From Bacillus sp. 2205SS5-2 (GTDB lineage: Bacteria; Bacillota; Bacilli; Bacillales; Bacillaceae_K), in contig NZ_JAYKTS010000014.1 of assembly GCF_037024155.1 (NCBI RefSeq), positions 1 to 64,000 of the forward strand: a stretch of 64,000 bases of DNA, in the 5' to 3' direction. The notes beneath the pieces are model-generated. The model was not told where the DNA came from. It did no database searches and saw only the letters and a program-made list of their open reading frames with translations. This document shows, one piece after another, positions 22,844-32,512 of the stretch (within the stretch, counting starts at the first letter, position 1; every line of letters starts with the position of its first letter). A program made the position numbers and the translations under genes.

Positions 22844-23692
22844 ATGCAAAATAAATTTACAATCGGACAAATGTCGAAATTATATAATATACCAGTCAAA
22901 ACACTTCGATATTATGATGAGATTGGGTTGTTCAAGCCCTTTGAAGTTGATCCGAATACAGGCTATCGTTATTATCATATTGAGCAATTTCAGATTCTCG
23001 ACACGATAGGGTATTTAAAGACGATGGGTGTTCCATTAAAAGAGATAATAAAAAGGGTTGAGCATAGTACTGTCGAGGAATTTTTAGCGATTTTAAAAGA
23101 ATATGAGAAAATCAATCAAGAGAAAATGGTCCAGCTGATTCGAGTGAACAGGCATTTGACCTCCAAAATAGCTGAATTGTCAAAAGCCCAAAAAACCACA
23201 AACATCGGTCAACCTTTCATAGAAGTCTGTGAAGAAAAGAAAATTATTGAAGTGAAAGGTCAATTTAAAGATCTAGTTGATGTAGAGCATGTTCTAAGAA
23301 AAGTAAAAAAGAAAATTAACCATGTATCACCAGTTATGATAGGCAAAGTAGGTAGAATACTTTCAATGAATCAATTAATGAGCGGTGAAATAGTTGAGTT
23401 TCAAGGTATTTTCATCTTATTGGAAGAAGATAACCACTATCATTTAGAAGACCATAAAATTTCTACATTTCCTAGTGGAATGTATGCAACACTTTATATT
23501 AGACATTCCAAAGTAGATAGTACAGAAAATTTTCAACAGCTCCTAAACTATGTTCATGAACAAGGCTACCAAACAGACGGCCCGTTTCTGTTTCGTAGAA
23601 TCGTGGACCCCTTTATTTCACATCGGGAGGATGAACTTTTATCTCAAATTCAAATTCGAATATATTCGGAAAATAATGAACCACCAGCTTGA
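22844..23692 (+). CDS. MerR-family regulator with GyrI-like effector domain
   Basis: 282 residues. The winged-helix start is IGQMSKLYNIPVKTLRYYDE followed by GLFKP and NTGYRYY, then a coiled-coil linker (residues ~75-125) and a C-terminal GyrI/BmrR-like ligand-binding region. Such proteins activate drug-efflux genes on binding lipophilic cations. The Bcr/CflA-type exporter 266 bases downstream is the obvious target, though a MITE copy now separates them. GAGGAG precedes the ATG. Confidence 0.85.
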   Translation: MQNKFTIGQMSKLYNIPVKTLRYYDEIGLFKPFEVDPNTGYRYYHIEQFQILDTIGYLKTMGVPLKEIIKRVEHSTVEEFLAILKEYEKINQEKMVQLIRVNRHLTSKIAELSKAQKTTNIGQPFIEVCEEKKIIEVKGQFKDLVDVEHVLRKVKKKINHVSPVMIGKVGRILSMNQLMSGEIVEFQGIFILLEEDNHYHLEDHKISTFPSGMYATLYIRHSKVDSTENFQQLLNYVHEQGYQTDGPFLFRRIVDPFISHREDELLSQIQIRIYSENNEPPA

Positions 23693-23710
23693 ATGTTGGT
23701 GGCTTTATTA

Positions 23711-23866
23711 TGCTCATTTCGTATAGAGTATGGCTATTTCAGCTGATTTTTGACTAAATCCTCTTTTCAAAGTTGTTTCCATCAAAAACAGACGAAATCA
23801 TGCCCGAAACAAAGTTTTAGCCGAGCTGAAAAAATAGGGATAGCATCAAACTTTGCGAAAACAGCC
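23711..23866. repeat. MITE-like repeat, complete copy in reverse orientation
   Basis: It reads CATTTCGTATAGAG at the left and CTTTGCGAAAACAGCC at the right, and contains GACGAAATCATGCCCGAAAC, the reverse of the main-subtype core. Confidence 0.65.
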
Positions 23867-23958
23867 TATTATTATGATTGCAAGTAAGAGAAGGTTGACT
23901 CTACAGTTACTGGAGGGTTTACGATTGATTTGTTTAGAAAAGGAAAGGAGAGAAAATA

Positions 23959-25167
23959 GTGATCTTAGAAGAAAGCTCTGTAAAAAGAGACGAACATACA
24001 CGAAAGTATCTGGTAAGTTTTATTTTGATTTTAGGCGGTTTGAGCGCATTTGGTCCGCTTACGATAGATATGTATCTACCAGCACTTCCATTATTAGCGG
24101 AGGATTTAAACACGACGTCGTCTGTAGCACAGTTGAGTTTAACGGCCTGTTTAGTTGGATTAGCGGTGGGACAGGTGTTATTGGGACCCTACAGTGATAT
24201 TCATGGTAGAAAAAAACCGTTAATTCTATCCTTAATGGTATATTCACTTGCTTCGATTCTTTGTGTGTTTACGACATCCATTACTTTATTTATTCTTTTA
24301 CGGTTTATACAAGGTTTTGCCGGATCAGCTGGAATGGTTATTTCTCGTGCGAGTCTTCGTGATTTATTCTCTGGTGCGAAGCTTACTAAATTCTTTTCTC
24401 TGTTGATGTTAGTCAATGGGCTGGCTCCGATACTTGCTCCTGTAGTTGGAGGCCAGATACTACAATTTATGTCTTGGAGAGGTGTTTTTGCTGTTTTAGC
24501 CGCAATTGGCTTGGTTATGCTCGTTAGTGTTTTCTTTGGTTTACGAGAATCCTTAGCAAGTGATCGCCGAAAAACGGGAGGAGTTAAAGAAGTAATAGCA
24601 ACATATAGGCTGTTATTAAGAGACCGGGTATTTGTAGGCTATGTGTTAACGCAAGGGTTCGTTATGGCTGCAATGTTCGCTTACATCTCAGGATCAACAT
24701 TTGTTCTGCAAGAAACTTATGGACTAACCCCTCAGATGTTTAGCTTTGTTTTTGCACTAAATGGAGTAGGCATTATTCTAGCTACTCAAACGACGGGGAA
24801 ATTGGCTTCTTATTTTCGGCTTGAAACCTTATTGGTTACTGGATTAAGTCTCGCGGGAACAAGCAGTGTATTGCTCGTTCTATGTAGTGTTTTACAAGCA
24901 CCTATTTTCTATATTTGTGCTTTGTTATTCTTCGTGGTCGCAAGTGTAGGGATCGTCAATACGTCGTTGTTTTCTTTAGCGATGGAAAATCAAGCGGAGC
25001 ATGCAGGAACCGCGTCTGCTTTATTAGGGCTGCTTCCATTTTTCTTAGGCGCATTGGTCGCTCCCCTTGTTGGATTAGGTAATGAAGCCATTTCTATGAG
25101 TGTAGTGATTGCCATATGTGAAGGAATTGCGATTGGGTCTTATATTCGGTTAGTAAAGACCGCATAA
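23959..25167 (+). CDS. MFS drug exporter, Bcr/CflA type
   Basis: 402 residues with about 12 membrane segments. The first segment carries the Bcr/CflA signature FGPLTIDMYLPALP. The loop 2-3 motif GPYSDIHGRKKPL and the RASLRDLF stretch are also typical of this drug-proton antiporter family. The GTG start has GGAAAGGAG upstream. It is probably under control of the MerR-type regulator upstream. The substrate is unknown. Confidence 0.85.
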   Translation: MILEESSVKRDEHTRKYLVSFILILGGLSAFGPLTIDMYLPALPLLAEDLNTTSSVAQLSLTACLVGLAVGQVLLGPYSDIHGRKKPLILSLMVYSLASILCVFTTSITLFILLRFIQGFAGSAGMVISRASLRDLFSGAKLTKFFSLLMLVNGLAPILAPVVGGQILQFMSWRGVFAVLAAIGLVMLVSVFFGLRESLASDRRKTGGVKEVIATYRLLLRDRVFVGYVLTQGFVMAAMFAYISGSTFVLQETYGLTPQMFSFVFALNGVGIILATQTTGKLASYFRLETLLVTGLSLAGTSSVLLVLCSVLQAPIFYICALLFFVVASVGIVNTSLFSLAMENQAEHAGTASALLGLLPFFLGALVAPLVGLGNEAISMSVVIAICEGIAIGSYIRLVKTA

Positions 25168-25239
25168 GAAGAGTGAGAAAGAGGGACAGGTACCAAGTCC
25201 CACCCAATTTTTACAACAGCTAGAAAGTCAAAACAATAG

Positions 25240-25342
25240 AATCTATGAATCAAGGGGAAGGTACTCCAGATTCAGTTCCGAGAGACAAGGGTGGTAACCT
25301 TCGTAAGCGTCAAACTATGCCCACATGGTTTGACGCTTATTT
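25240..25342 (+). promoter_or_regulatory. Possible degenerate T-box leader remnant
   Basis: AAGGGTGGTAACC at 25287-25299 resembles the T-box core AGGGTGGNACCGCG. It is followed at once by an 11-bp terminator stem AAGCGTCAAAC / GTTTGACGCTT (25305-25338) and T residues, the usual T-box layout. No aminoacyl-tRNA synthetase or amino-acid gene follows on this strand. The specifier region cannot be identified by eye. It is probably an orphan or decayed riboswitch, or only a look-alike. Confidence 0.35.
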
Positions 25343-25940
25343 TACGACGTCACTCACAATCCAGAGTATTATGAATTATTAATGTATTGTGCGAAAGAGG
25401 GTCTGACACGTAAATAGGTTACTTTCTTACATATCCATTCCTGAATTTAAGAGTTTGCATTTATATAAGCTAGTGTCTCATTTTTTCATAGAGGTTAAAT
25501 GAATCCCCGTCCTTCAGCAGCCTATGTTCATAGTGGAAAATCAACTTGATTTTTTGCAGGGGTTAGTTACTGGGATGTCGAATTCAAATAGGACTAGGAA
25601 ATGGTAGTGGTATCGATTGCATTTTGTTCATTGCAGGATTGGTCGGGTTGCTGGAATGGGGGTAGGATAGTGTATTTAAGTGCGAATGTGTAGTGAACAT
25701 AAATACCCCAGGGGATCCGCACCTGAAATCACCCTTATGTTACATGGTTTTTTAGGTTTTGATATTTTTTTGTAACTTTGTTGTGATATTAGATGGTTAT
25801 TTCTGGCATGGAACTTGTTTTTTTGCCTTCTTGGGCTGTCTTACATAGGTACGTGGAGTGTGACGTATGGTTCTGTGAGAGGCTCAGGGTGAAATTTTTT
25901 CTTGCGCTAGAAACATTAGGACTTTTAGATCTTTGGGAAA

Positions 25941-26103
25941 GGCTCTTCTCGCATACTTTGTTGCTGTAGCATACAAAAAAGGATGGAAACACTCTTTTCT
26001 TTCCTCAATTCGGGTTAAAAATGATGCGAAAAGATGCCCGAAGTCATTCTTCATCACGAACTGAGGTTTAATTCGAAAAGCCACAATCTATGCGAACACA
26101 GCC
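25941..26103. repeat. MITE-like repeat, third subtype
   Basis: The termini GGCTCTTCTCGCATAC and CTATGCGAACACAGCC are the shared ends. The interior (AAAAAAGGATGGAAACACTC and AAAATGATGCGAAAAGATG) is shared only with 33737-33899. The rest of the 25168-26170 gap shows no intact gene. Confidence 0.6.
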
Positions 26104-26141
26104 TTGAGAAAACAAGACCCACCTTAGCCAATTCCATCTTG

Positions 26142-26171
26142 CATACCGGAAGAACCGTTCCCTTGGACACC
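26142..26171. repeat. Short dispersed motif, copy 1
   Basis: GCATACCGGAAGAACCGT followed by TCCCTTGGACACC. Near-identical copies occur at 29563-29593 and 49842-49870. Confidence 0.6.
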
Positions 26172-27445
26172 TACACAATTTCAGAAATAATGTTTTCACT
26201 AATTTTTCTATTCCGTCTTACTAATCCTAACTTAGAAAAGCCAATCGCCAGAAAGGCAAACAGTAGATAAAATGCCGCCATCCCAGTCCCACCAATAATT
26301 TCTCCAACAATAATTCCTAGAGCCCCAAACAGCTTACCAATTTGGATTACGAGTCCGTTAAAAGCTAAATACGAGCCGCGGCGAGAGTCATCGATGATGT
26401 CTGCTAAGATGGTTTGCCGAGTTGGAACGTATAACAATTCGCCTATTGTGAGAACAATGACGGCAAGAAACAGTGTAAGCAGATGATTGGAAAAAGCGAG
26501 TACAGCATAACCTGAACCGAACAAAAGGAAACCAGTAAAGAGAATCAGCTGCTCTTTGCCTAATTGCGTACTGATCCATTTTGCCACTATCGCTGTACAT
26601 AGGACAATGATAAAAGTGTTTTCTACAGTAAGTAGAGTGATCAGCTTGACGCCATCAAGGCTGAACGCTAGATAATCGGATAGAGCAAAGGTTTGTGGAA
26701 TAAACTCCTTATTTAAGCGAACGGCGATAAAGTTAACCCGTTGAAATTCAAGCGCGATAATCGCTATTCCTCCTAGTGTAAACAAAACGAATGGCCAATC
26801 AGAGCTCACTGCTCGATAGCTTTTGAGAAAAGGGGTCAAGCGAAATTTGGCTCTCTCTCCATCTACTCGCACTACCTCATGTGTTTCTTCAATATAGGTG
26901 AGGGTAATCCATACAGTCACGATTGAAAGAATTAGTAAGGCCAACAACAATTCAAAAAGATTCGTTTGAAAAAACCAACCGCCAATCATGAGTCCCAACA
27001 TTAATGAAAAATTTCGTACCCAGTAGCTAATGGAGTACATAAATGCACGTGTTTCTTTTGTACTGACGTCAATCAACATCGCCTCTGATGCAGGATAAAT
27101 GAGACCGGTTGCGATTCCAATGATTATAAGCATCAAAAACGTCAGCCATGGAGAGGTGATCCAGGGGGAATTCACAATCAAAATACCAATGAACGCGGCT
27201 ACCGTCATCCATTCCCCAATGACCATCATTCGTTTGCGACCGATTGTATCCGCTGCATAACCACCATAAAAACTCGCAATAAATTCAAAGCCAATTTGGA
27301 TCATTAACAGGATGCCTGCCACGTACGCATTGATAGCGGTGGTGAAATAAATCGGTATGAATGGCAAAATCATGGAACTTGCTAAACGACTTAGAAAGGT
27401 TGTTAAAATACGTATTTTTATATTTGAATGTAATTGATTAAACAT
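26171..27445 (-). CDS. MFS transporter, divergent from SgrR-like regulator
   Basis: 424 residues with about 12 membrane segments. The loop 2-3 motif GGYAADTIGRKRMM is typical of major-facilitator proteins. AAGGAGG precedes the ATG at 27445. Head-to-head arrangement with the SgrR-like regulator 103 bases away suggests regulated efflux or uptake of a small molecule. The substrate cannot be read from the sequence. Confidence 0.85.
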   Translation of the reverse strand: MFNQLHSNIKIRILTTFLSRLASSMILPFIPIYFTTAINAYVAGILLMIQIGFEFIASFYGGYAADTIGRKRMMVIGEWMTVAAFIGILIVNSPWITSPWLTFLMLIIIGIATGLIYPASEAMLIDVSTKETRAFMYSISYWVRNFSLMLGLMIGGWFFQTNLFELLLALLILSIVTVWITLTYIEETHEVVRVDGERAKFRLTPFLKSYRAVSSDWPFVLFTLGGIAIIALEFQRVNFIAVRLNKEFIPQTFALSDYLAFSLDGVKLITLLTVENTFIIVLCTAIVAKWISTQLGKEQLILFTGFLLFGSGYAVLAFSNHLLTLFLAVIVLTIGELLYVPTRQTILADIIDDSRRGSYLAFNGLVIQIGKLFGALGIIVGEIIGGTGMAAFYLLFAFLAIGFSKLGLVRRNRKISENIISEIV

Positions 27446-27475
27446 GTATCATTCCTCCTTTAATCTCATTATGCT

Positions 27476-27505
27476 TTGTTCAATAAGGGGTAAAAAGGGT
27501 ATAAT
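27476..27505 (+). promoter_or_regulatory. Sigma-A-like promoter of the SgrR-like gene
   Basis: TTGTTC, 18 bp, TATAAT in the divergent control region, 43 bases before the start codon. Confidence 0.55.
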
Positions 27506-27548
27506 ATTCTCAAAAGCAACCCCTTTTAGAACGAATGGAGGGTACCAC

Positions 27549-29279
27549 ATGAGTTTAGACTTATCCTATTTTCAATTACGAGCCAATTTGTATCCTCGAG
27601 AAGAAAAACAAGCCGTCAAATTTAAGCTCAGTGAGCTAGAGCCCATCTGGTTTTGTAACCGCAAAAACGTGAAAATTAAACTTCGTAAGCTTGAAGGCGA
27701 GCGGAAGTTTATTTATGAACCGGGGAGGGGCAGAGGCCATCTTTCCAAGCTGAACTTTTTCTCTTCGTTTCAGAAAGATGTGGAAGAGTTTGTTCAGTTA
27801 TGCCTGAAGCAGGAACGGTTAGAGGACATCGTCCAATTGATGCAGTTGCCCCTACCTCTATCATGGATCGCCAAGGTTTCTATTGAAGTTCAGAAACTAT
27901 TCGGTTTTCAATCGATCAATCAAGAAAAAGACATTCTGAGGACGATGGTACCAAGGAAGGTGACGACTCTTGATCCACTCTATTCTTCTATTAATTTTGA
28001 TAATTATTTAATTCAACAGCTAGGAGATACGCTCGTAAGATACGATCCGAGAATGGAATCAATTCTTCCTCATCTTGCATTTCATTGGAAAGAGGAAGAG
28101 AATTCGACCAAATGGACCTTTTATTTGCGAAAAGGCGTTTATTTTCACCACCAGCGGACGCTCACAAGTGAAGATGTAAAATACACCTTCGAACGATTTC
28201 AGCAAGCTGATTCTCATCTTGATTGGCTTGTTGAAAATATTCTAAGTATCGAATGTGTTTCTCCCTATATCCTTTTGATTAAGCTAGAGAAGCCGAATCC
28301 TTTCTTTCTACGTTATATGAGCTCTGCAAATCTATCCATTTTGCCAAAAGATGAGCCCGTAGAGGACAACAAATGGATTGGAACTGGTCCATTTCAATTG
28401 AAAAAATGTACCGATAGAATCGTGGTACTCGAGGCGTTTGATCACTATTTTTTAGAGCGACCATTCTTAGATGAAATTGAATTCTACCTAGTTCCTAGTG
28501 AAACGCCGGATGCCATGAATTATTTAATTAAGGGCAAGGAAGAGCCTAATTCGGTTTTACAAAAAGAAGACGTCATATCAGGCTTCCGCTTTATTGCGTT
28601 CAATTTTCAGCGGCAGTCAATCGTGCACAAATATTTGTTCCGAACTGCACTGTATCATGTGTTAGATGTGCAGAAAATGAAGGAAGACCTAGGGCGGGAG
28701 GACATTTTGGAAGCATCGAGCTTTTTTCCTTATAAATCAAAGCCTCAGCGAAAAGAGCGACAGTTGATACCAAAGTTATTAGCGAATGCAGGTTATCAAG
28801 GGGAAATGCTAACGTTCTATGCAGCTAATTTTTCACACTTAAAAGACAAAGTGGAGTGGTTTGTAAAGGAAGCGAGTGAATTTGGCATTCACCTTAAGCT
28901 TGTTTATTTTGATATGAGTGAGTATTATTCCAAAGCCATTGATGAGAACGCGGATTTATTAATGATGGGGGAAGTATCTTCTGTTGACCCGCATTTATCA
29001 TTTTTAGACGCATTTTATAATAAAGCACTCATTTTTCGAAGGTTTTTCCTAGAAAAGGATTTACAGTATATTGAAGAGTGCTTAAACCAATTTAAATATG
29101 AATCGGATCGAGATAAGCGGGAGGCTTGGATTGAGAAAGTAGAACATTACCTTCGCGAGAATTACTTGATTTTATTTCAACAGCATCAAATCAAACAACG
29201 TAGTTTTCACGAGAAAATTCAAGATGTCCGGTTTGATTCGTATGGCTATGATGATTTTCGGAATTCATGGATCGATTGA
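27549..29279 (+). CDS. SgrR-family regulator with solute-binding domain
   Basis: 576 residues from the ATG at 27549 (GGAGG 7 bases upstream); an upstream in-frame start would overlap the divergent gene's start. Residues ~1-110 form the SgrR-type winged-helix region. From about residue 130 a family-5 extracellular solute-binding-like domain follows (RTMVPRKVTTLDPL, YDPRMESILPHLAFHW, WTFYLRKGVYFH, TSEDVKYTFERF), but without a signal peptide, so it senses a ligand inside the cell. It probably controls the divergent MFS gene. Ligand unknown; SgrR itself responds to sugar-phosphate stress, but that need not apply here. Confidence 0.8.
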   Translation: MSLDLSYFQLRANLYPREEKQAVKFKLSELEPIWFCNRKNVKIKLRKLEGERKFIYEPGRGRGHLSKLNFFSSFQKDVEEFVQLCLKQERLEDIVQLMQLPLPLSWIAKVSIEVQKLFGFQSINQEKDILRTMVPRKVTTLDPLYSSINFDNYLIQQLGDTLVRYDPRMESILPHLAFHWKEEENSTKWTFYLRKGVYFHHQRTLTSEDVKYTFERFQQADSHLDWLVENILSIECVSPYILLIKLEKPNPFFLRYMSSANLSILPKDEPVEDNKWIGTGPFQLKKCTDRIVVLEAFDHYFLERPFLDEIEFYLVPSETPDAMNYLIKGKEEPNSVLQKEDVISGFRFIAFNFQRQSIVHKYLFRTALYHVLDVQKMKEDLGREDILEASSFFPYKSKPQRKERQLIPKLLANAGYQGEMLTFYAANFSHLKDKVEWFVKEASEFGIHLKLVYFDMSEYYSKAIDENADLLMMGEVSSVDPHLSFLDAFYNKALIFRRFFLEKDLQYIEECLNQFKYESDRDKREAWIEKVEHYLRENYLILFQQHQIKQRSFHEKIQDVRFDSYGYDDFRNSWID

Positions 29280-29562
29280 CATCACGATTCCCCTGGTTCT
29301 TTATTTGTGATGTGGAAATATGAAGATAGATAGCCTGTCCTACTAACTAATTAAAAAAGATTTCATATAAGTAATATTTTTGGAGACTCTTTTAAGATTG
29401 GTCCTAATAGGTGCGTATTTCAGTAATAACAAAATCGCTTAAAAAATGATGGAGTAATCACCTCCAAAACGAAACCATCTGTTTAGCCAGAGAGTTAGTG
29501 GAAATAAAAAAGAGCAAAACGAGAGTATTGAAGATTAATAATGGTAAGCGATGTATATGATA

Positions 29563-29593
29563 GCATACCGGAAGTACCGTCCCCATGGACACC
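29563..29593. repeat. Short dispersed motif, copy 2
   Basis: GCATACCGGAAGTACCGT then CCCCATGGACACC. The ~20 bases upstream (GGTAAGCG) are also shared with the copy at 49842. Confidence 0.6.
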
Positions 29594-29612
29594 CCGTTTC
29601 TTTTATTTGTTA

Positions 29613-29666
29613 TTGACATTGAAAATCATTATCATTTATAGTTAGAATAAGTGATAATGATTTTCA
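29613..29666 (+). promoter_or_regulatory. Fur-controlled promoter of the nitroreductase gene
   Basis: The -35 TTGACA (29613-29618), 18 bp and TATAGT form a sigma-A promoter. Two 7-1-7 Fur boxes overlap and follow it: TGAAAATCATTATCA (29620-29634) and TGATAATGATTTTCA (29652-29666). Each has one mismatch to TGATAATnATTATCA. Repression by iron-loaded Fur is expected. Confidence 0.85.
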
Positions 29667-29691
29667 ATTAATAGGGATAGGAGTGTTTACC

Positions 29692-30270
29692 TTGTCTACG
29701 CTTCAAAAAGCAATTAGAGAACGAAGAACAATCCGGAAATTCACCAACGAGAATATTGAAACCGAAGAGGTATTACAATTATTAGAAGATGCAGTGTACG
29801 CTCCAAACCATCAGCTTCGCGAGCCATGGTCGTTTATTTTAATTCGTGACGATGCAAAACCACACTTTATGAATGAGATCAAAAATAGTTACGAACGTTT
29901 AGAGGTATTCCGAGATTATTCTCAAGAAGTGATTGATAAAAAACAACAGCAGCTCAAGCAGTTTATCGAAACATGTCCCGTACACTTGATTGTCATGATG
30001 AAACAGGATTCATCTCAAAAGGTTTGGGAAGAAGATTTTGCTGCTACTTGTGCGCTCATTCAAAACTTACAATTACTAGGGTGGAGTAATGAAATGGGCA
30101 TGGTATGGAAAACGAACCCTTATATATATGATCCAGCTTTTTCTGCTGCAATGAATATCCCCCAGAATCAAAAGATAGTAGGCGTCATACATATAGGTAA
30201 ACCCGCCCACATCCCAAAAGAAAAAGTCCGAAAATCTCCTCGACACGTGATGGAAATCCGAAGTGAATAA
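29692..30270 (+). CDS. Nitroreductase-family flavoprotein, iron-regulated
   Basis: About 192 residues of the FMN-dependent nitroreductase family. It has the N-terminal RERRTIRKF flavin-binding arginines, APNHQLREPW and a C-terminal VGVIHIGKP. I place the start at the TTG 29692 because GGAG lies 8 bases before it; the GTG at 29683 lies inside that site. The two Fur boxes in front suggest a role under iron starvation, possibly reductive release of iron or flavin recycling. The true substrate is unknown. Confidence 0.85.
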   Translation: MSTLQKAIRERRTIRKFTNENIETEEVLQLLEDAVYAPNHQLREPWSFILIRDDAKPHFMNEIKNSYERLEVFRDYSQEVIDKKQQQLKQFIETCPVHLIVMMKQDSSQKVWEEDFAATCALIQNLQLLGWSNEMGMVWKTNPYIYDPAFSAAMNIPQNQKIVGVIHIGKPAHIPKEKVRKSPRHVMEIRSE

Positions 30271-30517
30271 AAACAACCGCTAGCATGATGGCTAACGGTT
30301 GAATCGGAGAGTGAGACATGTTTTTCAGTACCGAATACACGCTCACTGCCACCTAGCAAGGAAAAAACTAGAAGGAAAGCCGAGTGAATTTCCGTAGACC
30401 TTCAATCACAATTTCCAGATTTTCGGTCAATCCAAAATTTAACCTAGCCAATCCAAGGTAAATATGGGAATTTTCGATTCGCACGTGAATGAAGCATCTC
30501 TCAGCCATGCAAAGAAT

Positions 30518-30558
30518 AAAGGACGGTAAGAATAAGAATATTCTTACCGTCCTTTTTT
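30518..30558. terminator. Bidirectional terminator hairpin
   Basis: AAAGGACGGTAAGAATA and its complement with a short loop and T-run. It serves the YjcZ-like gene on the minus strand and anything reading in from the plus strand. Confidence 0.7.
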
Positions 30559-30559
30559 A

Positions 30560-30667
30560 TTAATACCCTCCGTATCCTCCAACAAATGCTGCTCCTACAA
30601 TAATGAGTAGGATAAACAATACAACTATAAGCGCGAATCCGCCTCCACCACCATGATGATCAGACAT
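30560..30667 (-). CDS. YjcZ-family sporulation miniprotein (35 residues)
   Basis: It starts MSDHHGGGGGF, continues ALIVVLFILLIIVGAAF and ends VGGYGGY, the typical glycine-rich ends around one hydrophobic helix. Its membrane helix is almost identical to that of the copy at 12382-12468. GGAGGTG precedes the ATG. A CATATTGTA sigma-K-like -10 box lies at 30696-30704. Confidence 0.9.
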   Translation of the reverse strand: MSDHHGGGGGFALIVVLFILLIIVGAAFVGGYGGY

Positions 30668-30695
30668 AATAACACCTCCATTTCATTCATTAATA

Positions 30696-30704
30696 TACAA
30701 TATG
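30696..30704 (-). promoter_or_regulatory. Sigma-K-like -10 box of the second YjcZ-like gene
   Basis: On the minus strand CATATTGTA (CATAnnnTA); no AC at the ideal -35 spacing. The remaining gap to 31238 (AT-rich) shows nothing further. Confidence 0.45.
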
Positions 30705-31238
30705 AAGAAATCTTCATTCTGCTTGTGCTATTTATTCAAGAAAGCACTTTTCACCGTTTATCTAAAATAGGAAACGCACTAATGATACTACTGCTTCGGA
30801 AGCAAGAGATTTGTCATAGGCTTTCATAAAATTCAAGAGGACAACTCAGTGTTGAAGATTGCATTCTAACTTGTCTAAAGCAAAAGGATAATTTGTATAA
30901 CAATAATAACAATGGTGAAATCAATATATTTTTATTGTAATTCAATAAAAAATGTGATAAATTCATAAAAGGTTAGGTTCTGATGAACTTAGCTACTCAA
31001 ACAAGATTTAGGTGATTCATAGCTAAATGGGGGATGACTTAAAAATAGAGTTTACAACGGGGGATTAAGGAGTTCTTAGTTCCAGGGTAGGGTAAAATAA
31101 TGAGATGAGGAATTATTGAGATATACCCTGAATTACTTCGTATGATCCTAAGCATAAATACATAACTCACAATCTATTTAGCTACAATGCTAAGTAGGAC
31201 TTACATATATTCAGAATAAAACTTTGGAGGAACATGTA

Positions 31239-32024
31239 ATGAAAGCACTTAAACAACTCGTTCATTTTGGGTGGGAGCAAGCCTTGTCATGTTTGTTTCC
31301 GGTCGTTATTTTTGCGTCATTGGCGATAACACAAATTATTCCACTACCCTTTCTACCGAGGTATGATTGGCTCCTCATTATCTGCCTGCTGATGCAGTGG
31401 TGGATGGTCCATTCTGGGCTTGAAACACGGGACGAATTAAAGGTAATCACATTATTCCACCTAATTGGACTTGCTCTTGAAATTTTTAAGGTACATATGG
31501 GTTCCTGGTCTTATCCAGGGGAAGGGTATTTCAAAATTTTTGGAGTCCCCTTATATAGTGGATTCATGTACGCAAGTGTAGCGAGTTATCTTTGCCAAGC
31601 GTGGAGGAGATTTGAAGTTGATTTGATTAAATGGCCACCGTTTTTGGTTGTTGTCCCTCTTGCAGCTTCGATATATTTGAATTTTTTCACCCACCATTTT
31701 TGGATTGATGTTCGTTGGTGGTTATCGGGACTTGTCATTATTGTTTTTTGGCAATCATGGGTCACGTACGTTGTTAATGGAGATCGTTATCGTATGCCAC
31801 TTGCACTTTCATTTGTGCTAATCGGCTTTTTTATCTGGATAGCAGAAAATATCGCAACATATTTTGGAGCTTGGGAATATCCAAACCAAGCAGATGCATG
31901 GAGTTTAGTTCATCTAGGAAAAGTAAGTTCATGGCTCTTATTAGTGATTGTTAGTTTTCTTATCGTAGCGACTCTTAAGCAAATAAAAGAACCTGACCCA
32001 GAGCCAATTAAAGCTTTGCCATAA
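31239..32024 (+). CDS. DUF817 (YoaT-like) membrane protein
   Basis: About 261 residues with seven or so hydrophobic segments. The conserved blocks VHMGSWSYPGEGYFKIFGVP, GFMYASVASY and YFGAWEYPNQADAW identify the DUF817 family (B. subtilis YoaT). Function of the family is not established. The ATG at 31239 has GGAGG 8 bases upstream. The gene is monocistronic. Confidence 0.85.
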   Translation: MKALKQLVHFGWEQALSCLFPVVIFASLAITQIIPLPFLPRYDWLLIICLLMQWWMVHSGLETRDELKVITLFHLIGLALEIFKVHMGSWSYPGEGYFKIFGVPLYSGFMYASVASYLCQAWRRFEVDLIKWPPFLVVVPLAASIYLNFFTHHFWIDVRWWLSGLVIIVFWQSWVTYVVNGDRYRMPLALSFVLIGFFIWIAENIATYFGAWEYPNQADAWSLVHLGKVSSWLLLVIVSFLIVATLKQIKEPDPEPIKALP

Positions 32025-32512
32025 CGCAAGACGGATTAATATCAATCTATCTTTTCCAAAGGTAAAAATAATGATCGATTCTTTCAAAATATTAATGTTT
32101 ACTGTACTGAAAAAGTTGCTAGAAGGAGGACATACGGAGAAATCCATCCGTTTGTTCTAGAAAATTTACCCGTCTAATTGGATGGTCTCGCAATGTATCT
32201 CTTTAAAAAGGGAAAGTAGAAATCTGCTCTCCTGTCTGTTTTCTATGAATTTTATCCAATAACTAAACATGCTAAAGGTCAGCACGATTTACAGGAGAAA
32301 GAAGGGGATCTTAAAGGTAACAGTGGCTAAACTTTAAGATTCCCTATATAGGTTAATAACTTTAATTCTAGTTATATTAATGTCGAGCAACAGTATGCCT
32401 ATATACTAAATTTCAATCCATTTGCTGGCTTAAGTTACAAATCTCTGATAATCACAAAAAAGACAATTCAACTACCTTTCTGGAAAGGCGTGAGCATAGA
32501 GTACGAATTTTA
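32025..32512. other. Convergent intergenic gap
   Basis: No gene seen. A weak inverted repeat (GATCTTAAAG / CTTTAAGAT) near 32307-32340 could be a terminator for either flanking gene. Confidence 0.35.

Noticed and set aside
25338-25416. Protein-like string (NPEYYELLMYCAKEGLTRK) after the T-box-like terminator
   Set aside because: Only about 27 codons, bounded by stops, with no start signal; too short to call a gene or assign a family.
25789-26084. Overlapping small minus-strand frames near 25.8-26.1 kb, and a similar one at 33731-33928
   Set aside because: Both map to third-subtype MITE copies and resemble each other for that reason. No start signals.
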